Of a DNA stretch of 64,000 bases, positions 51,937 through 63,064 are shown piece by piece (within the stretch, counting starts at the first letter, position 1; every line of letters starts with the position of its first letter). Where the stretch lies: assembly GCA_014058105.1 (NCBI GenBank), contig JACGCM010000750.1:558001-622000 (forward strand), given 5' to 3'. The notes beneath the pieces are model-generated. The model was not told the DNA's origin. It worked only from the letters and a program-made list of their open reading frames with translations, and did no database searches. Made by a program: the position numbers and the translations under genes. Source of the stretch: Kingdonia uniflora (Eukaryota; Streptophyta; Magnoliopsida; Ranunculales; Circaeasteraceae).

Positions 51937-53460
51937 ACTGTAATCATGTCTCAAATCCTAGGAATCCAATATCTTATTAATAAAATCATTGCCGAACTTG
52001 TATCAGAGCTGAGCCGTCTTGGAAAGCCTATTGCTACTGATGCTGGGGTAAGCCTCATTTATAGAAATCGGTTTCCTTATGACATATTTTAAGACCTGAA
52101 AGGGGTCTTATAATGATCACACATTCTCGTGAATATGGGTCTAACACCGAGACCTATTTGAGGCCTTTTGTTTGCATTACTATTTTGAAATTTATCTTCA
52201 TATTAACCTATATTTACTCTTTAGACCTTATGTCAAAAGTTGGTGTTTCCTAATGCAGAGAAAGCTATACATGGTCATGGAGATTTGTTGTATTTTTGAA
52301 CAAATATACAGGCCACAAGGAGCATCTTGATGGGATGTAAGTACTGGCTTTTTTCGATGAGTATTTACTTCCTTTTTTCTTGTAGTTTAGGCAGATGATG
52401 CTATATAGTAAATATCTCACATTTCCTCTTCCATCAATGTCCACAGACGCTCAGATGGTGACAATATTTACAACGTGTTCGATAAGCAACTACCCGTAGC
52501 TTTAAAAAAGTTACAATTCGACAAGCAACTTTCAATGGAAAACGTACGGAAGTTGATTACTGAAGCTGATGGTTACTAGCCACATTTGATAGCTTCTGAA
52601 CAAGAATATCGTCGTCTCATCGAATCTTTTTTAATTACTATCAGAGGTTCTGCGGAGGCAGCTGTTAATACGGTACGTGTTACTAGTAAAATGTCATCTC
52701 TTTTAGTAGTAGTTCAAAGGTTCCACTCCTTCAATTTAATCATGTTGGATCAAACTGTTAGTATACATAGAATTGTTACTTTTCCTGGAATTACTCTTAC
52801 CCGTCTTTTTTGTTTTTCATGATTTTAGGTTCATGCCATATTGAAGGAGTTGGTGCACATTAGTGATACTGCAGTAAGTTCCTCAGTATTCAAAGGCTCC
52901 AAAACAAGAAACTAGCCAAGTATAAATAAATAAATAAATAAAAATTGAAGCTTATGCAATACGGTTAAACTATTAGAAGCAAGTTTGTTTTAATTTGAAG
53001 ATATATGGCTTGTTCGAGAGTATAGTTTGAGTGACCATATGAAAACGCTAGCTTAACATTATTAGTAAGGTAAGTTTCATCATTGTTAGGGGTTAGTGTA
53101 TACATCTTACTTATCAAGTTAAACCATTTTTTTTTCTCTCTCATCCCTTCCTCCCTCACTTTCATTCTATCTAACAAGGCTATAAGTGAAATTGTGGTAA
53201 GTTCCTCAGTATTCAAAGGCTCCAAAACCAGAAACTAACAAAAGCCTAAATAAATAAAAATTAAAGCTTAGATATGCACTACGGTTGCACTATTAGAATG
53301 AGGGATGAAAGCAAGAAAACAACTCTAAAATTGGTTGATGTAGAGAGTAGTTATTTGACCATTGATTTCTCCTGGAAGCTTCCTCAAGATGTTGAGAAAG
53401 GTGGAAATCTAACACATTCAATTTTTGATAGATACAGCGACTCATCTCAGGAGAGTAGTT
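51937..53460 (+). pseudogene. DRP1: Captured fragment of a dynamin-related protein 1 (DRP1) gene, stalk and start of GED
   Basis: Exons: about 51930-52049 ([30 protein letters not shown]), 52260-52337 (RKLYMVMEICCIFEQIY, with a frameshift after it), 52446-52671 ([36 protein letters not shown], then TAG where the family has Gln, then [15 protein letters not shown]), 52829-52873 (VHAILKELVH) and 53280-53460 ([38 protein letters not shown]). DRP1 proteins remodel membrane at the plant cell plate and in endocytosis. The GTPase domain is absent. A stop and a frameshift break the frame. Introns are kept, so this is a DNA-level copy. Confidence 0.9.
52871..53290. repeat. Partial exon-plus-intron duplication within the DRP1 fragment
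   Basis: GTAAGTTCCTCAGTATTCAA followed by AGGCTCCAAAAC occurs at about 52874 and again at about 53190, each followed by AAATAAATAAAAATT-AAGCTTA and a GCA-TACGGTT word. The second copy is preceded by AAGGCTATAAGTGAAATTGTG, the alternative end of the same exon (KAISE). Confidence 0.8.
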
Positions 53461-53505
53461 AAATATTTTTGAATAATGTACTTGAACAGGCCCATCAGGG
53501 ATATT

Positions 53506-54214
53506 GATAGACGTAGAAATGTGTAGGATTAATGCGCCTAAAAGTATCGTTTTGTTAATCCCGATTTATTAATTTCTAATCTTAGTAGCATTTTCTTATT
53601 TTCAGGCACTTAACATTGTTGGAGCTAATAAGTAGAAAAAAATATCTAATAGAAGGTATAAAGAGTTGAAGCATCTCCAGCAGTCTCTCAGGCACAATGA
53701 AGATGCCTACATTCAATTTACTTGTAAATTTTCTCCATGGAATAAAGATGACGAAGAACTCTACAAGGATTAACATGAGATAGGATTTATCTTTATTTGA
53801 TAGTGTTTTAGAATTGTAAATAAGTCTCTCCAATCTCCAATTAATATGAGAACAATTTTATGTATTTTACACATCTCAAACTTAGGAAGGAATAAAGCTT
53901 ACATTTTTTTAGTATCTCTCTCTTTTTCTCTCTTTTATTTTAGGCGTTTAATTTAAGCTGTGATCAACACCATTAATGGAGAGCTAGTCTCCTTAGCTTA
54001 GGCTAAGGATTGAACCTCCGATAAAGTGAGCTAAATTGATGTTAATAGTAGTTTAGATCTAGAATTAATCTTCAATTCTCTGATTTGAAGTTACGAAGAG
54101 TTGATATAGCCATGGCAACTCTAAGTTACTACGGATATGAGGAAGATGTCGAATTAGACATATTCGATTATTTTAACGCTCTAAAGGAATTCTAGATTAT
54201 TAGAGTTAATAATC
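53506..54214 (+). mobile_element. Truncated LTR of an Athila-like gypsy element (plus orientation)
   Basis: Starts TGATAGACGTAGAAATGTGT and matches the first ~700 bp of the full LTR at 61909-63042 (GCGCCTAAAAGTATCGTTTT, CTTAGCTTAGGCTAAGGATT). It stops at about 54214 where a minus-oriented primer-binding site begins, so the LTR's 3' ~420 bp are missing. It also marks the right limit of the DRP1 fragment. Confidence 0.85.
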
Positions 54215-54232
54215 TCCCCTGCAATGGTGCCA
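54215..54232 (-). promoter_or_regulatory. Retroelement primer-binding site, tRNA-Asp type (degenerate)
   Basis: On the minus strand TGGCACCATTGCAGGGGA, four nucleotides past the LTR end. It matches the intact version at 63047-63064 (TGGCGCCGTTGCCGGGGA) with three differences. It would prime minus-strand DNA synthesis of an element extending left, but that element's interior is missing. Confidence 0.75.
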
Positions 54233-54236
54233 ATTT

Positions 54237-55362
54237 TGATACGAGAAAAACTCGGTCTGTAAATACCCCGCTCAAAACTACGGGTGTCGTAATATAATAA
54301 GGGTAAGCGGGGGTCAAATCCACGGAGAGGAAATGTATTAAAAATATAATTTCCTAATTAACTAAAAAGCAAATCTAAACTAATTTTGATAAAAGGGTTT
54401 TGATCTAAAACATAAATATAAATTACTAACTTTCGGTACGATTATAAGGAAAAGAACCTAGGCTTTGGATCACCTCCTACTTAGTTTACTAAACGATATG
54501 AAAATGGTTGCTTCTATCTGCACGTAATAGCCATGGCTAGGTCTATTCAGGTCAAAGATCTAGGGATTGTGGCTAAAACCATAAGTAAGAACTTCGTTGT
54601 TCATGGACAATTGGATCTAGGGTTTATAAACTTCATTCCATGGCTAGGTAGAGTGTATTAACTTTAGTGATCTAGAATTCCCTTTGAGCGTGAAAACAAT
54701 CGAATATGGCTAATTTGACATCTTCCTCATATCTGTAGTAACTTAGAGTTGTCTTGGCTAGATCAACTCTTCGTGACTTCAAATAAGAGAATTAAAGATT
54801 AATTCTAGATCTAAACTACTATATAACATCAATTTAGCTCATTTCACCGGAGGTTTAATCCTTAGCCTAAGCTAAGGAAATTAGCTCTCCATTAATGGTG
54901 TTGACCACAACTCTAATTAAACACAAAAAATAAAAGAGAGAGAAAAAGAAAGATACTGAAAAATGCAAGCTTTATTCCTTCATGAGATTGAGATGTGTAA
55001 AATACATAGAATTGCTCTCATATTTATAGGAGATAGGAAAGACTTATTTATAATTCTAAAACTCTATTAGATAAAGATAAATCCTATTTCATGTTAATCC
55101 TTGTAGAGTACTTCATCACCTTTATTCCATGGTGAAAATCAACAAGTATATTGAATGTAGGCATCTTCTTTGTGCCAGAAAGACTGTTGGAGATGCTTCA
55201 ACTCTTTATACCTTCTATTAGATGTCTTTTTATACTTATTAGCTCCAACAGTGATAAGTGCCTAAAAATAAGAAAATGCTACTAATATTAGAAATTAATA
55301 AATCGGGATTAACAAAACGATACTTTTAGGCGCATTAATCCTACGTATTTTTACGTCTATCA
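54237..55362 (-). mobile_element. Full Athila-like LTR (minus orientation, 1,126 bp)
   Basis: Reading the minus strand, it starts TGATAGACGTAAAAATACGT at 55362 and ends at 54237, with TG at the start and ATCA or TTCA at the end. A polypurine-like GTTCGGGGGTATT equivalent (here TTCGGGGGTATT) precedes it, marking it as the 3' LTR of the minus-strand pol element to its right. A primer-binding site also follows it. Confidence 0.85.
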
Positions 55363-55990
55363 AATACCCCCGAATAAACAATTTTGCTCGTCCCGAGTGA
55401 AATAAAGAAATAAAATTAAACTAAGAAAGGAAACTACTTTTGTAAAACTCGCGATTGCATTTAGCGTATGCAACAAGCCGTTAAACCCCCAGGTGTCCCT
55501 GGTGGATGAGTGCTGTCTCGTGAGGGTTTGCAGTGACTATACCCACAAGAGTTAATAATGATATTATGGAAATTCTAAATAGCAAGAGACTCATTTCCTG
55601 TCAATTTAGTTATGACAAAAATATGTAAGTAGAAAATTTCTTAAAACCTTTTATTCCCTGAGTATACCATAGAATATATTGTACTTATTCGAAACTAGAG
55701 ATACTATCTCATGATAAGAAAGAAATTCAAGTATTTTACCAGATATATCCGAGTGTATTATGAAGATAGTTTTATTGCTTAATACATTGTCTAGAATCAT
55801 TGAGTCAGTGTATGGTAGTCGAGTACTTACTGAAATAAATTCAGCGGTCAGTTTGACAAGTGCCTTAGTCAATTTTACTCCCCGGTATCTTATTTTTTTA
55901 TAGCCTTTATGAGCACATTGTTTCTTAGTAAAGCCTCCGTAACAAGGAGTTTTCGGTCGACAACCAGTTGATTAAGGTTGCCGGGGTTTG
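55363..55990 (-). mobile_element. 3' internal region and polypurine tract of the minus-strand gypsy element
   Basis: Inverted duplicate of 60556-61156. It contains the polypurine tract next to the LTR and a 73-codon open frame at 55651-55872. The function of this segment between integrase and 3' LTR is unknown. Confidence 0.75.
55651..55872 (-). other. Short open frame present in both inverted copies of the element's 3' end
   Basis: Seventy-three codons (VKLTAEFISVSTRLPYTDSM, ILEFLSYHEIVSLVSNKYNI) with a homologous 73-codon frame at 60647-60868. No known domain is recognised. Most differences between the two are single-residue changes and neither copy has a stop. Since both are duplicates of one sequence this is weak evidence of coding, so I list it as a possible remnant of a downstream (env-position) ORF. 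Confidence 0.35.
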
Positions 55991-57150
55991 GTGCCCCTTC
56001 GTGACCTAAACTCAGGATTCTCACAAGTAACATTTTTCGTGCTCCTATCACATAGTTCATGGTCATACTCGAGATTGGTTATAATTTTTTTCTCTTTCAA
56101 TTCTTAATCATGCGAGTTGCCTTGCGCGTAAAAGTTTTAGGAACAACTTTGGCTTCTTTTTTTTTCTTTCGGGAATGAACTTATTCTTAGGCAGTTGTCT
56201 CCCATGGAGCGAATTATTCATAACATAAATACTAGATTTTCCTAAAACTGTTCAATAACCTATCGAATGGATCAATTACAAAATTATAGTGAAGTGCAAG
56301 TTTTCAAAATATACCACGTTAACTTGAATTAGTCGCTAATTAAAATATAGTACATCTAACTTAAGATGGTGTAAAAATATTTTAGTGTATACTTGTAAGC
56401 TTTTAAGATCTTGGTATCTTTAAAGATTTATTCGGGTTTCCCACCCAATATTTATATCAAAATTAATTCAGTCTAAATGTTGGAAATTTATCAAAAGTAC
56501 ATCATAAATTGCCAAAAGTGTCATTTATTTCACTTTTCTTCAAAAAAAATATTTAAAAAATGATTTTCCTACCCCCAAACTTAAATGAAATATTTCCCCT
56601 AATATTGGAGAATAAAAAATTAAAATAGAAAGGAAAATTGGAATTTCTTACCTGAATGTGTCGTGGGTTGCCTCCCGGAAAGCGCTAAGTTTACCATCTT
56701 CAGCCAGACAAAACTCCCGCACCCCCAAAATTATGTGAAGTCAAGGAATTATTCAGGGACGGGAAATTCTCTGTATTTGAGCTCGCAAAGATCTATATCA
56801 GGGAAATTTTCTTAAGGGATTATCTCGAGATAAGGTTTAAGACGTTGGCCAATGACGTTAAAAGTTTTCCCAGTATGATAATTTTATACTTCAGCCCAAC
56901 CATTTTGATGTATGTTTACGACTTCAAACGGGCCATGCCAAAGGGTTTGTAATTTTCCAGGAAAAAGATGCAATTTTGAGTTAAACATCCTGGTGTAAAT
57001 TTTTTTTGGACTATATGTTTATCATGATATGTTTTGGTCCGATCCTTATATATTTTAGTATTATCGTACGCCTCTTGTCTTATTTCTTCTAACTCACTTA
57101 GTTAAATTTTTTGATGAAGTCCTGCTGCGTCAATTTGAAAATTAAATCTC
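55991..57150. other. Gypsy internal region between integrase and the 3' end
   Basis: Minus-strand internal sequence of the retroelement, with no long open frame. Athila elements can carry an env-like ORF in this position, but none is recognisable here. Confidence 0.5.
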
Positions 57151-57159
57151 GTAATTACC

Positions 57160-60100
57160 CAGTAAGCTTTATGTTCTAATTCCACAGGCAAGTGACAAGC
57201 TTTTACCAAAAATATATCTATAAGGTGACATTCTAATCAGGGTTTTATAAGCAGTCTGATAGGCCCAATGAGCATTATTAAGATGGGTGGACCAATCTTT
57301 ACGATCTGGTCGAACAGTTTTCTCTAAAATTCTTTTAATTTCCCAATTTAAGACCTCTACTTGCGCACATGTCTGCGGATGATATGGGGTGACAACTTTA
57401 TGAGTAATGCCATATTTGTGCATAAGACTTTTAAAATAATGGTTACAAAAATGAGTTCTACCGTCACTTATAATTGCACGAGGTGTACCAAATTATACTA
57501 AAATGTCATTGTTTAAAAAATTAATTACGACAGCATGATCATTTGTCCGACATGGTACAGCTTCTACCCATTTAGAAACATAGTCAACTACTACTAAGAT
57601 CCACAAATAGCCATTAGATACCGGAAATGGGCCCATAAAGTCAATGCCCTAGACATCAAAAATTTCAACTTCTAAAATGTCTCTAAGAGGCATCTCATCC
57701 CGACGACCCATATTCCCAACCCTTTGGCAACGATTACATCGTGAATAGGGGTTGTAAGTGTCCTTAAATAAAGTAGGCCAATAGAAACCACATTGAAGTA
57801 CTTTATTAGCTGTTCTATGGGGACTAAAATGACCAATATCAACATGAAAACTTTATAAATTTTTTGAAATGTCATTTTCATGGACAGAACGACGAATTAC
57901 TAGATCCACGCCAACTTTAAATAAATAGGGATCCACCCAAATAAATCATCTAGAGATTGTTTAAAATCTCTTTTTATCTTGTCTGCTTAAATCTGATGGA
58001 ATGTACCCTGTGGCTAAGTAATTTGTAATATCGGCGAACCAGAGTGCCCTATTAAGATTCATTAACTATTCATCAGGAAAATGCTCAGAAATAGGAAGGT
58101 CCTCGTTAATGTGGCTGACTATCAAGCGCGACAAATGGTCGGCAACAACGTTGTCTTTCCTTTTTTATCACGTATTTCGAGGTTAAATTCTTGGAGTAAA
58201 AGGATCCAACGGATAAGACGTGGTTTAACATCCTTTTTATGAAGAAGATATCGAAGGGCTGAATGATCAGAGTACACAATGACTTTTGACCCTGAAATGT
58301 ATGACCAAAATTTTTCTAACGCGAAGACGATGGCTAACGACTCTTTTTTAGTCGTCGTATAATTAATTTGAGCATCATTCAGTGTTTTACTCGCATAACA
58401 AATGACATGGGGTACATTTTCAAAACGTTGTCCTAACACGATACCCACAGCATAATTTGAAGTGTCACACATAATTTCAAAGGGTAAGGTCCAATCGTGT
58501 GGCTTGATAATTGGTGATGGGGTCAATGAGAACTTAAGTGTTTCAAAAGACTTGTAACATTTATCGTTAAAATAAAAATGAATGTCTTTAGCAAGTAAAT
58601 TGCATAAAGGTCGTGAGATTTTGCTAAAGTCAGTAATGAATCGTCGATAAAAACTTGCGTGCACGGGGAATGCACGAACGCCCTTCACTGTTTAGGAGGA
58701 GGTAGAGAAAAAATCAAATAAATTTTCCCTTTATCAACTTCTATCCCCTTAGATGATATCAAATGGCCGAGTACTATTCCTTAATTTACCATAAAATGAC
58801 ATTTTTCCTAATTTAGGATTAGGTTTTTCTCTTTACACCGGATCAAGACCAATTCTAAGTTTAGAAGACATTCATCAAATGTGGAGCCATAAATGGAAAA
58901 GTCATCAATGAAGACATCTAAAAACTTTTCTATCATATCTAAGAAAATACTTAACTTACACCGTTGAAAGGTCGCGGGTTTATTGCATAGGCCAAAAGGC
59001 ATGCGACGATAGGCAAAAGTTCCAAATGGGCAAGTAAAAGTAGATTTATCTTGGTCTTCGGGGGCTACTAAAATTTGGTTGTATCTTGAATAATCAACCA
59101 GGAAACAATAAAATGAATGGCCAGCTAAACGCTCTAATATTTGATCCATGAATGGTAATGGGAAATGGTCTTTTTGAGTGGACGCGTTTAACTTTCGGTA
59201 ATCAATGTAAACCCGCCATCCTGTCTGAGTGCGGGTGGGTACTAGTTCATTGTCCATATTTTTGGTGACAATAATGCCTGATTTCTTAGGTACCACTTGG
59301 ATTGGGCTTATCCAAGAGCTGTCGGAGACGGAATAAATAATACCCGCATCAAGAAGTTTTATAACTTCCGCCTTTACTACCTCCTTCATTGGAGGGTTCA
59401 CATATCGTTGTGGTTCTCGAGATATTTTGGATTCTTCCTCTAAGTGTATCCTATGCATAAACACTGATAGGCTTATTCCTTTTATATCTGCTATTAACCA
59501 TCCAATTGCTTCTTTATGGGTGTCTAGTACGGCAAGGAGTTTATTTTCATGATCAAAGTCCAATGAAGATGAAATGATAACAAGAAGAGTTTTGTTAGGT
59601 CCGAGGAACCGATATCCTAGATTATCTGGAAGTACTTTAAGATCAAGCTTTGGCGGTGACGCAATAGAAGGAACTGGGGGGTCAGAAGACATAGGGAGTA
59701 ACTCGAAATTGGGAGTATACCGATGAGGAGGAGTGTATGCTGGAGGATTATTTTCAAGAACAGCTGCAATATCTTTTAGGATTGACTCGTGGATACCAAC
59801 GATGTCGTCCTCCAGACAATCTTTTAAGAGGTCGTCCCTAGAATATTTAGAGATAATGGTACCTATCATATTGCACTCTTCAGCAGAATCCTGATATTAC
59901 CTCATGGCATTAAAAAAGTTCAGTTCCAAGGTCATGTCACTGAATGTTAGGTTCATTATTCCATTTCTGCAATTGATTATTGTATTGGAAGTAGATAGGA
60001 AAGGTCTGCCTAATATAATAGGGATTTTGCCATGGACATTCGAAATCGGTGATGTATCAAGGACTACAAAATCTATTGGAAAGTAAAATTCGTTCAGCTT

Positions 60101-60198
60101 AATTATCACATCCTCAACAATACCCCTAGCAGTTTCGATAGATCTATTAGCGAGATGAAGTTGTATCCTAGTGGGCTTAAGTTTGCCTAAATCGAGGT
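57160..60198 (-). pseudogene. Athila-like Ty3/gypsy pol polyprotein (protease remnant, RT, RNase H, integrase), broken
   Basis: From right to left on the minus strand. Protease remnant at about 59897-60198 (TARGIVEDVIIKLNEFYFP, KIPIILGRPFLST), whose catalytic Asp region is lost at the 60.2-kb breakpoint. Reverse transcriptase at 58808-59869 (IISSSLDFDHENKLLAVLD, GWRVYIDYRKLNASTQKDHF, TFAYRRMPFGLCNKPATFQR, FIDDFSIYG). RNase H at 58122-58688 ([41 protein letters not shown]). Integrase at about 57160-58050 (CxxC finger, [36 protein letters not shown]). RT motif A reads CFLVDYSRYNQ where the family has FLDGYSGYNQ. Frameshifts and stops separate the domains. Confidence 0.9.
58808..59869 (-). pseudogene. 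Gypsy reverse transcriptase, longest open segment (353 codons)
   Basis: The open frame covers the protease-RT linker (PPHRYTPNFELLPMSSDPP, GYRFLGPNKTL) and most of RT. The catalytic FIDD box is intact, but the motif A aspartate position is Val with an adjacent Asp, probably inactivating. The linker pattern (LGPN-T-PVIISSSL, GW-IADIKGIS) is that of the Athila lineage. The frame breaks after CKEKNLILN, just before the thumb. Confidence 0.88.
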
Positions 60199-60199
60199 C

Positions 60200-60536
60200 T
60201 CACACACATCTTCTTTTTTCATTCCCTTTTACACTCATTTCCAATTCTTTCCCCTCTTTCCTCCGTTCTTCATTCCATCCTACCCCCTATTTCACACTTC
60301 TCATTCTCTTCTTCCCCCATTCATTTACCCTTTTACTCCTATTACCCTACATCATCCCCCCCACTCTCTTTTCTTTTTACCTCTCCCTTCCTTCTACTCC
60401 CTCATCCCCACTTTTTTTCAATTTTATCCCACCCATATTCTTACTTCCTCCTTTATCTTTTTTTCTCCTTATCTTTTCTTCACCCTTTAATTTCTTTTCC
60501 CTTTTCCCTTTATTCCCCCTTTTCTTCTTCTTTCAA
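60200..60536. repeat. Long pyrimidine tract (C/T-rich, ~340 bp)
   Basis: The plus strand is almost entirely C and T with scattered A and very few G. It lies exactly at the junction between the minus-strand pol remnant and the plus-strand 3' end. The plus-strand 143-codon frame here (60171-60602) results from this composition. At its right edge, CGTCTATCAAATAC is the reverse complement of the LTR-start/polypurine junction. Confidence 0.8.
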
Positions 60537-60555
60537 CGTCTATCAAATACTAGGG

Positions 60556-61156
60556 ATTGTCGACCAAAAACTCCTTGTTACGGAGGCTTCACTAAGAAAT
60601 AATGTACTCAAAAAGGCTATGAAAAATAAGATATCGGGGAGTAAAATTGACTGTGGTACTTGTCAAACTGACTGTTGAATTTATTCCAATAAGTACTCGA
60701 CTACCGTACAATGGCTCAATGATTCTAGACAATGTATTAAACAATAAAACTATCTTCACAATACACTCAGATATATCTGGTAAAATACTTGAATTTTTTT
60801 ATAATCATGAGGTAGTATATTTAGTTTCGAATAAGTACAATATATTCTATGGTATACTCAGGGAATAAAAGGTTTTAAGGAATTTCCTGCTTGTATATTT
60901 TTGTCATAACTAAATTGATAGGAAATGAGACTCATGTTATTTAGAATTGCCATAATGTCATTATTGACTTTTGTGGGTATAGTAACTGTAAACCCTCATG
61001 AGACAACACTCGTCTACCAGGGACATCTGAGGGTTTAGCGGCTTGTTGCATGCGTTAAATACAATTGCGAGTCCTGCGAAAGTGGTTTCCTTTCTTAGTT
61101 TAATTTTATTTCTTTATTTCACTCGCGACGAGGAAAATGGTAAGTTCGGGGGTATT
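60556..61156 (+). mobile_element. 3' internal region and polypurine tract of a plus-oriented gypsy copy
   Basis: Inverted counterpart of 55363-55990: shared TTGTCGACC-AAAACTCCTT, GTTACGGAGGCTT, AATACTTGAATTT and TATATTCTATGGTATACTCA. It ends in polypurine tract GTTCGGGGGTAT at 61144-61155, directly followed by the LTR start. It carries the second 73-codon open frame at 60647-60868. Confidence 0.8.
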
Positions 61157-61893
61157 TGATAGACGTAAAAATACGTAGGATTAATGCGCCTAAAAGTATG
61201 GTTTTGTTAATCCCGATTTATTAATTTCTAATATTAGTACCATTTTCTTATTTTTAGGCACTTATCACTGTTGGAGCTAATAAGTAGAAAAAGACATCTA
61301 ATAGAAGGTATAAAGAGTTGAAGCATCTTCAGCAGTCTCTCAGGCACAAGGAAGATGCCTACATTCAATATACTTGTAGATTTTATCCATGGAATAAAGA
61401 TGATGATGGACTCTACATGGATTAACATGAGATAAAATTTAACTTTATCTGATAGAGTTTTAGAATTATAAATAAGTCTCTCCTATCTCCTATAAATATG
61501 AGAGAAATTCTACGTATTTTATACATCTTAATCTCAGGAAGGAATAAAGCTTGCATTTTTCAGTATCTCTCTCTTTTTCTCCCTTTTATTTTATGCGTTT
61601 AATTTAAGGTGTGATCAACACCATTAATAGAGAGTTATTCTCCTTAGCTTAGGCTAAGGATTGAACCTCCGATGAAGTGAGCTAAATTGATATTAAATAG
61701 TAGTTTAGATCTAGAATTAATCTTCAATTCTATGATTTGAAGTTATGAAGAGTTGATCTAGCCACGACAACTCTAAGTTACTACAAATATGAGGAAGATG
61801 TCAAATTAGCCATATTCGATTGTTTTCACGCTCAAAGGAGTTCTAGATCACTTGAGTTAATACTCTCCACCTAGCCATGGAAAAGAGTTTATT
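61157..61893 (+). mobile_element. Truncated Athila-like LTR (plus orientation)
   Basis: Begins TGATAGACGTAAAAATACGT immediately after a polypurine tract, so it was a 3' LTR. It follows the full LTR sequence to CTAGCCATGGAA-AGAGTTTAT and then stops where another polypurine-like TGTTCGGGGGTATT starts. About 400 bp of its 3' part is missing. Confidence 0.85.
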
Positions 61894-61908
61894 ATGTTCG
61901 GGGGTATT

Positions 61909-63042
61909 TGATAGACGTAGAAATACGTAGGATTAATGCGCCTAAAAGTATCGTTTTGTTAATTCCGATTTATTAATTTCTAATGTTAGTAGCATTTTCT
62001 TATTTTTAGGCACTTAACACTGTTGGAGCTAATAAGTAGAAAAAAACATCTAATAGAAGGTATAAAGAGTTGAAGCATCTCCAGCAGTCTCTCAGGTACA
62101 AAGAAGATGCCTACATTAGATATACTTGTAGATTTTATCCATGGAATAAAGATGATGATGGACTTTGCAAGGATTAACATGAGATAAAATTTAACTTTAT
62201 CTGATAGAGTTTTAGAATTGTAAATAAGTCTCTCCTATCTCCTATAAATATGAGAATAATTCTATATATTTTATACATCTCAATCTCAGGAAGAAATAAA
62301 GCTTGCGTTTTTCAGTATCTTTATCTTTCTCTCTCATTTATTTTATACGTTTAATTTAAGCAGTGATCAACACCATTAATGAAGAGCTAATCTCCTTAGC
62401 TTAGGCTAAGGATTGAACCTCCGATAAAGTGAGCTAAATTGATGCTAAATAGTAGTTTAGATCTAGAATTAATCTTCAATTCTCTGATTTGAAGTTACGA
62501 AGGGTTGATCTAGCCATGACAACTCTAAGTTACTACAGATATGAGGAAGACCTCGAATTAGCCATATTCGATTATTTTCACGCTCAAAGGGAATTCTAGA
62601 TCACTAAAGTTAATACACTCTACCTAGCCATGGAATGAAGTTTATAAACCCTAGATCCGATTGTCGATGAATAACGAAGTTCTTAGTTAGGGTTTTAGCC
62701 ACAAACCCAAGATCTTAGACCCGAATAGACCTAACCATGGCTATTACGTGCGGATAGAAGCTACCATTTTCATATCGTTTTGTAAACTAAGTCGGCGGTG
62801 ATCCAAAGCCTTAATTCTTTTCCTTATAATCATACCGAAAGTTAGTAATTTAGATTTATGTTTTAGATCAAAACCTTTTTATCTAAATTAGTTTAGATTC
62901 GTTTATTAGTTTATTAGTTAATTTGGAAATTATATTTTTAATACGTTTACTCCCCGTGGATTCGACCCCCACTTACCCTTATAATATTGCGACACCCGTA
63001 GTTTTGAGCGGGGTATTTAAAGACCGAGTTTTTCTCGCTTCA
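61909..63042 (+). mobile_element. Full Athila-like LTR (plus orientation, 1,134 bp)
   Basis: Starts TGATAGACGTAGAAATACGT and ends CTCGCTTCA, with TG...CA borders. AAATAAAGC-type words near 62290 and TATAAATATGAG near 62243 are candidate transcription signals. It is preceded by a polypurine-like tract and followed by a primer-binding site, serving as the 5' LTR of an element that leaves the window. Confidence 0.9.
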
Positions 63043-63046
63043 AAAT

Positions 63047-63064
63047 TGGCGCCGTTGCCGGGGA
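63047..63064 (+). promoter_or_regulatory. Primer-binding site complementary to tRNA-Asp
   Basis: TGGCGCCGTTGCCGGGGA, four bases after the LTR's CA end. This is the known primer site class of Athila/Tat gypsy elements. Confidence 0.88.

Noticed and set aside
60171..60602. 143-codon plus-strand frame rich in Leu/Phe/Pro/Ser
   Set aside because: It results from the C/T-rich tract. The composition is low-complexity, it spans a breakpoint, and there is no recognisable domain.
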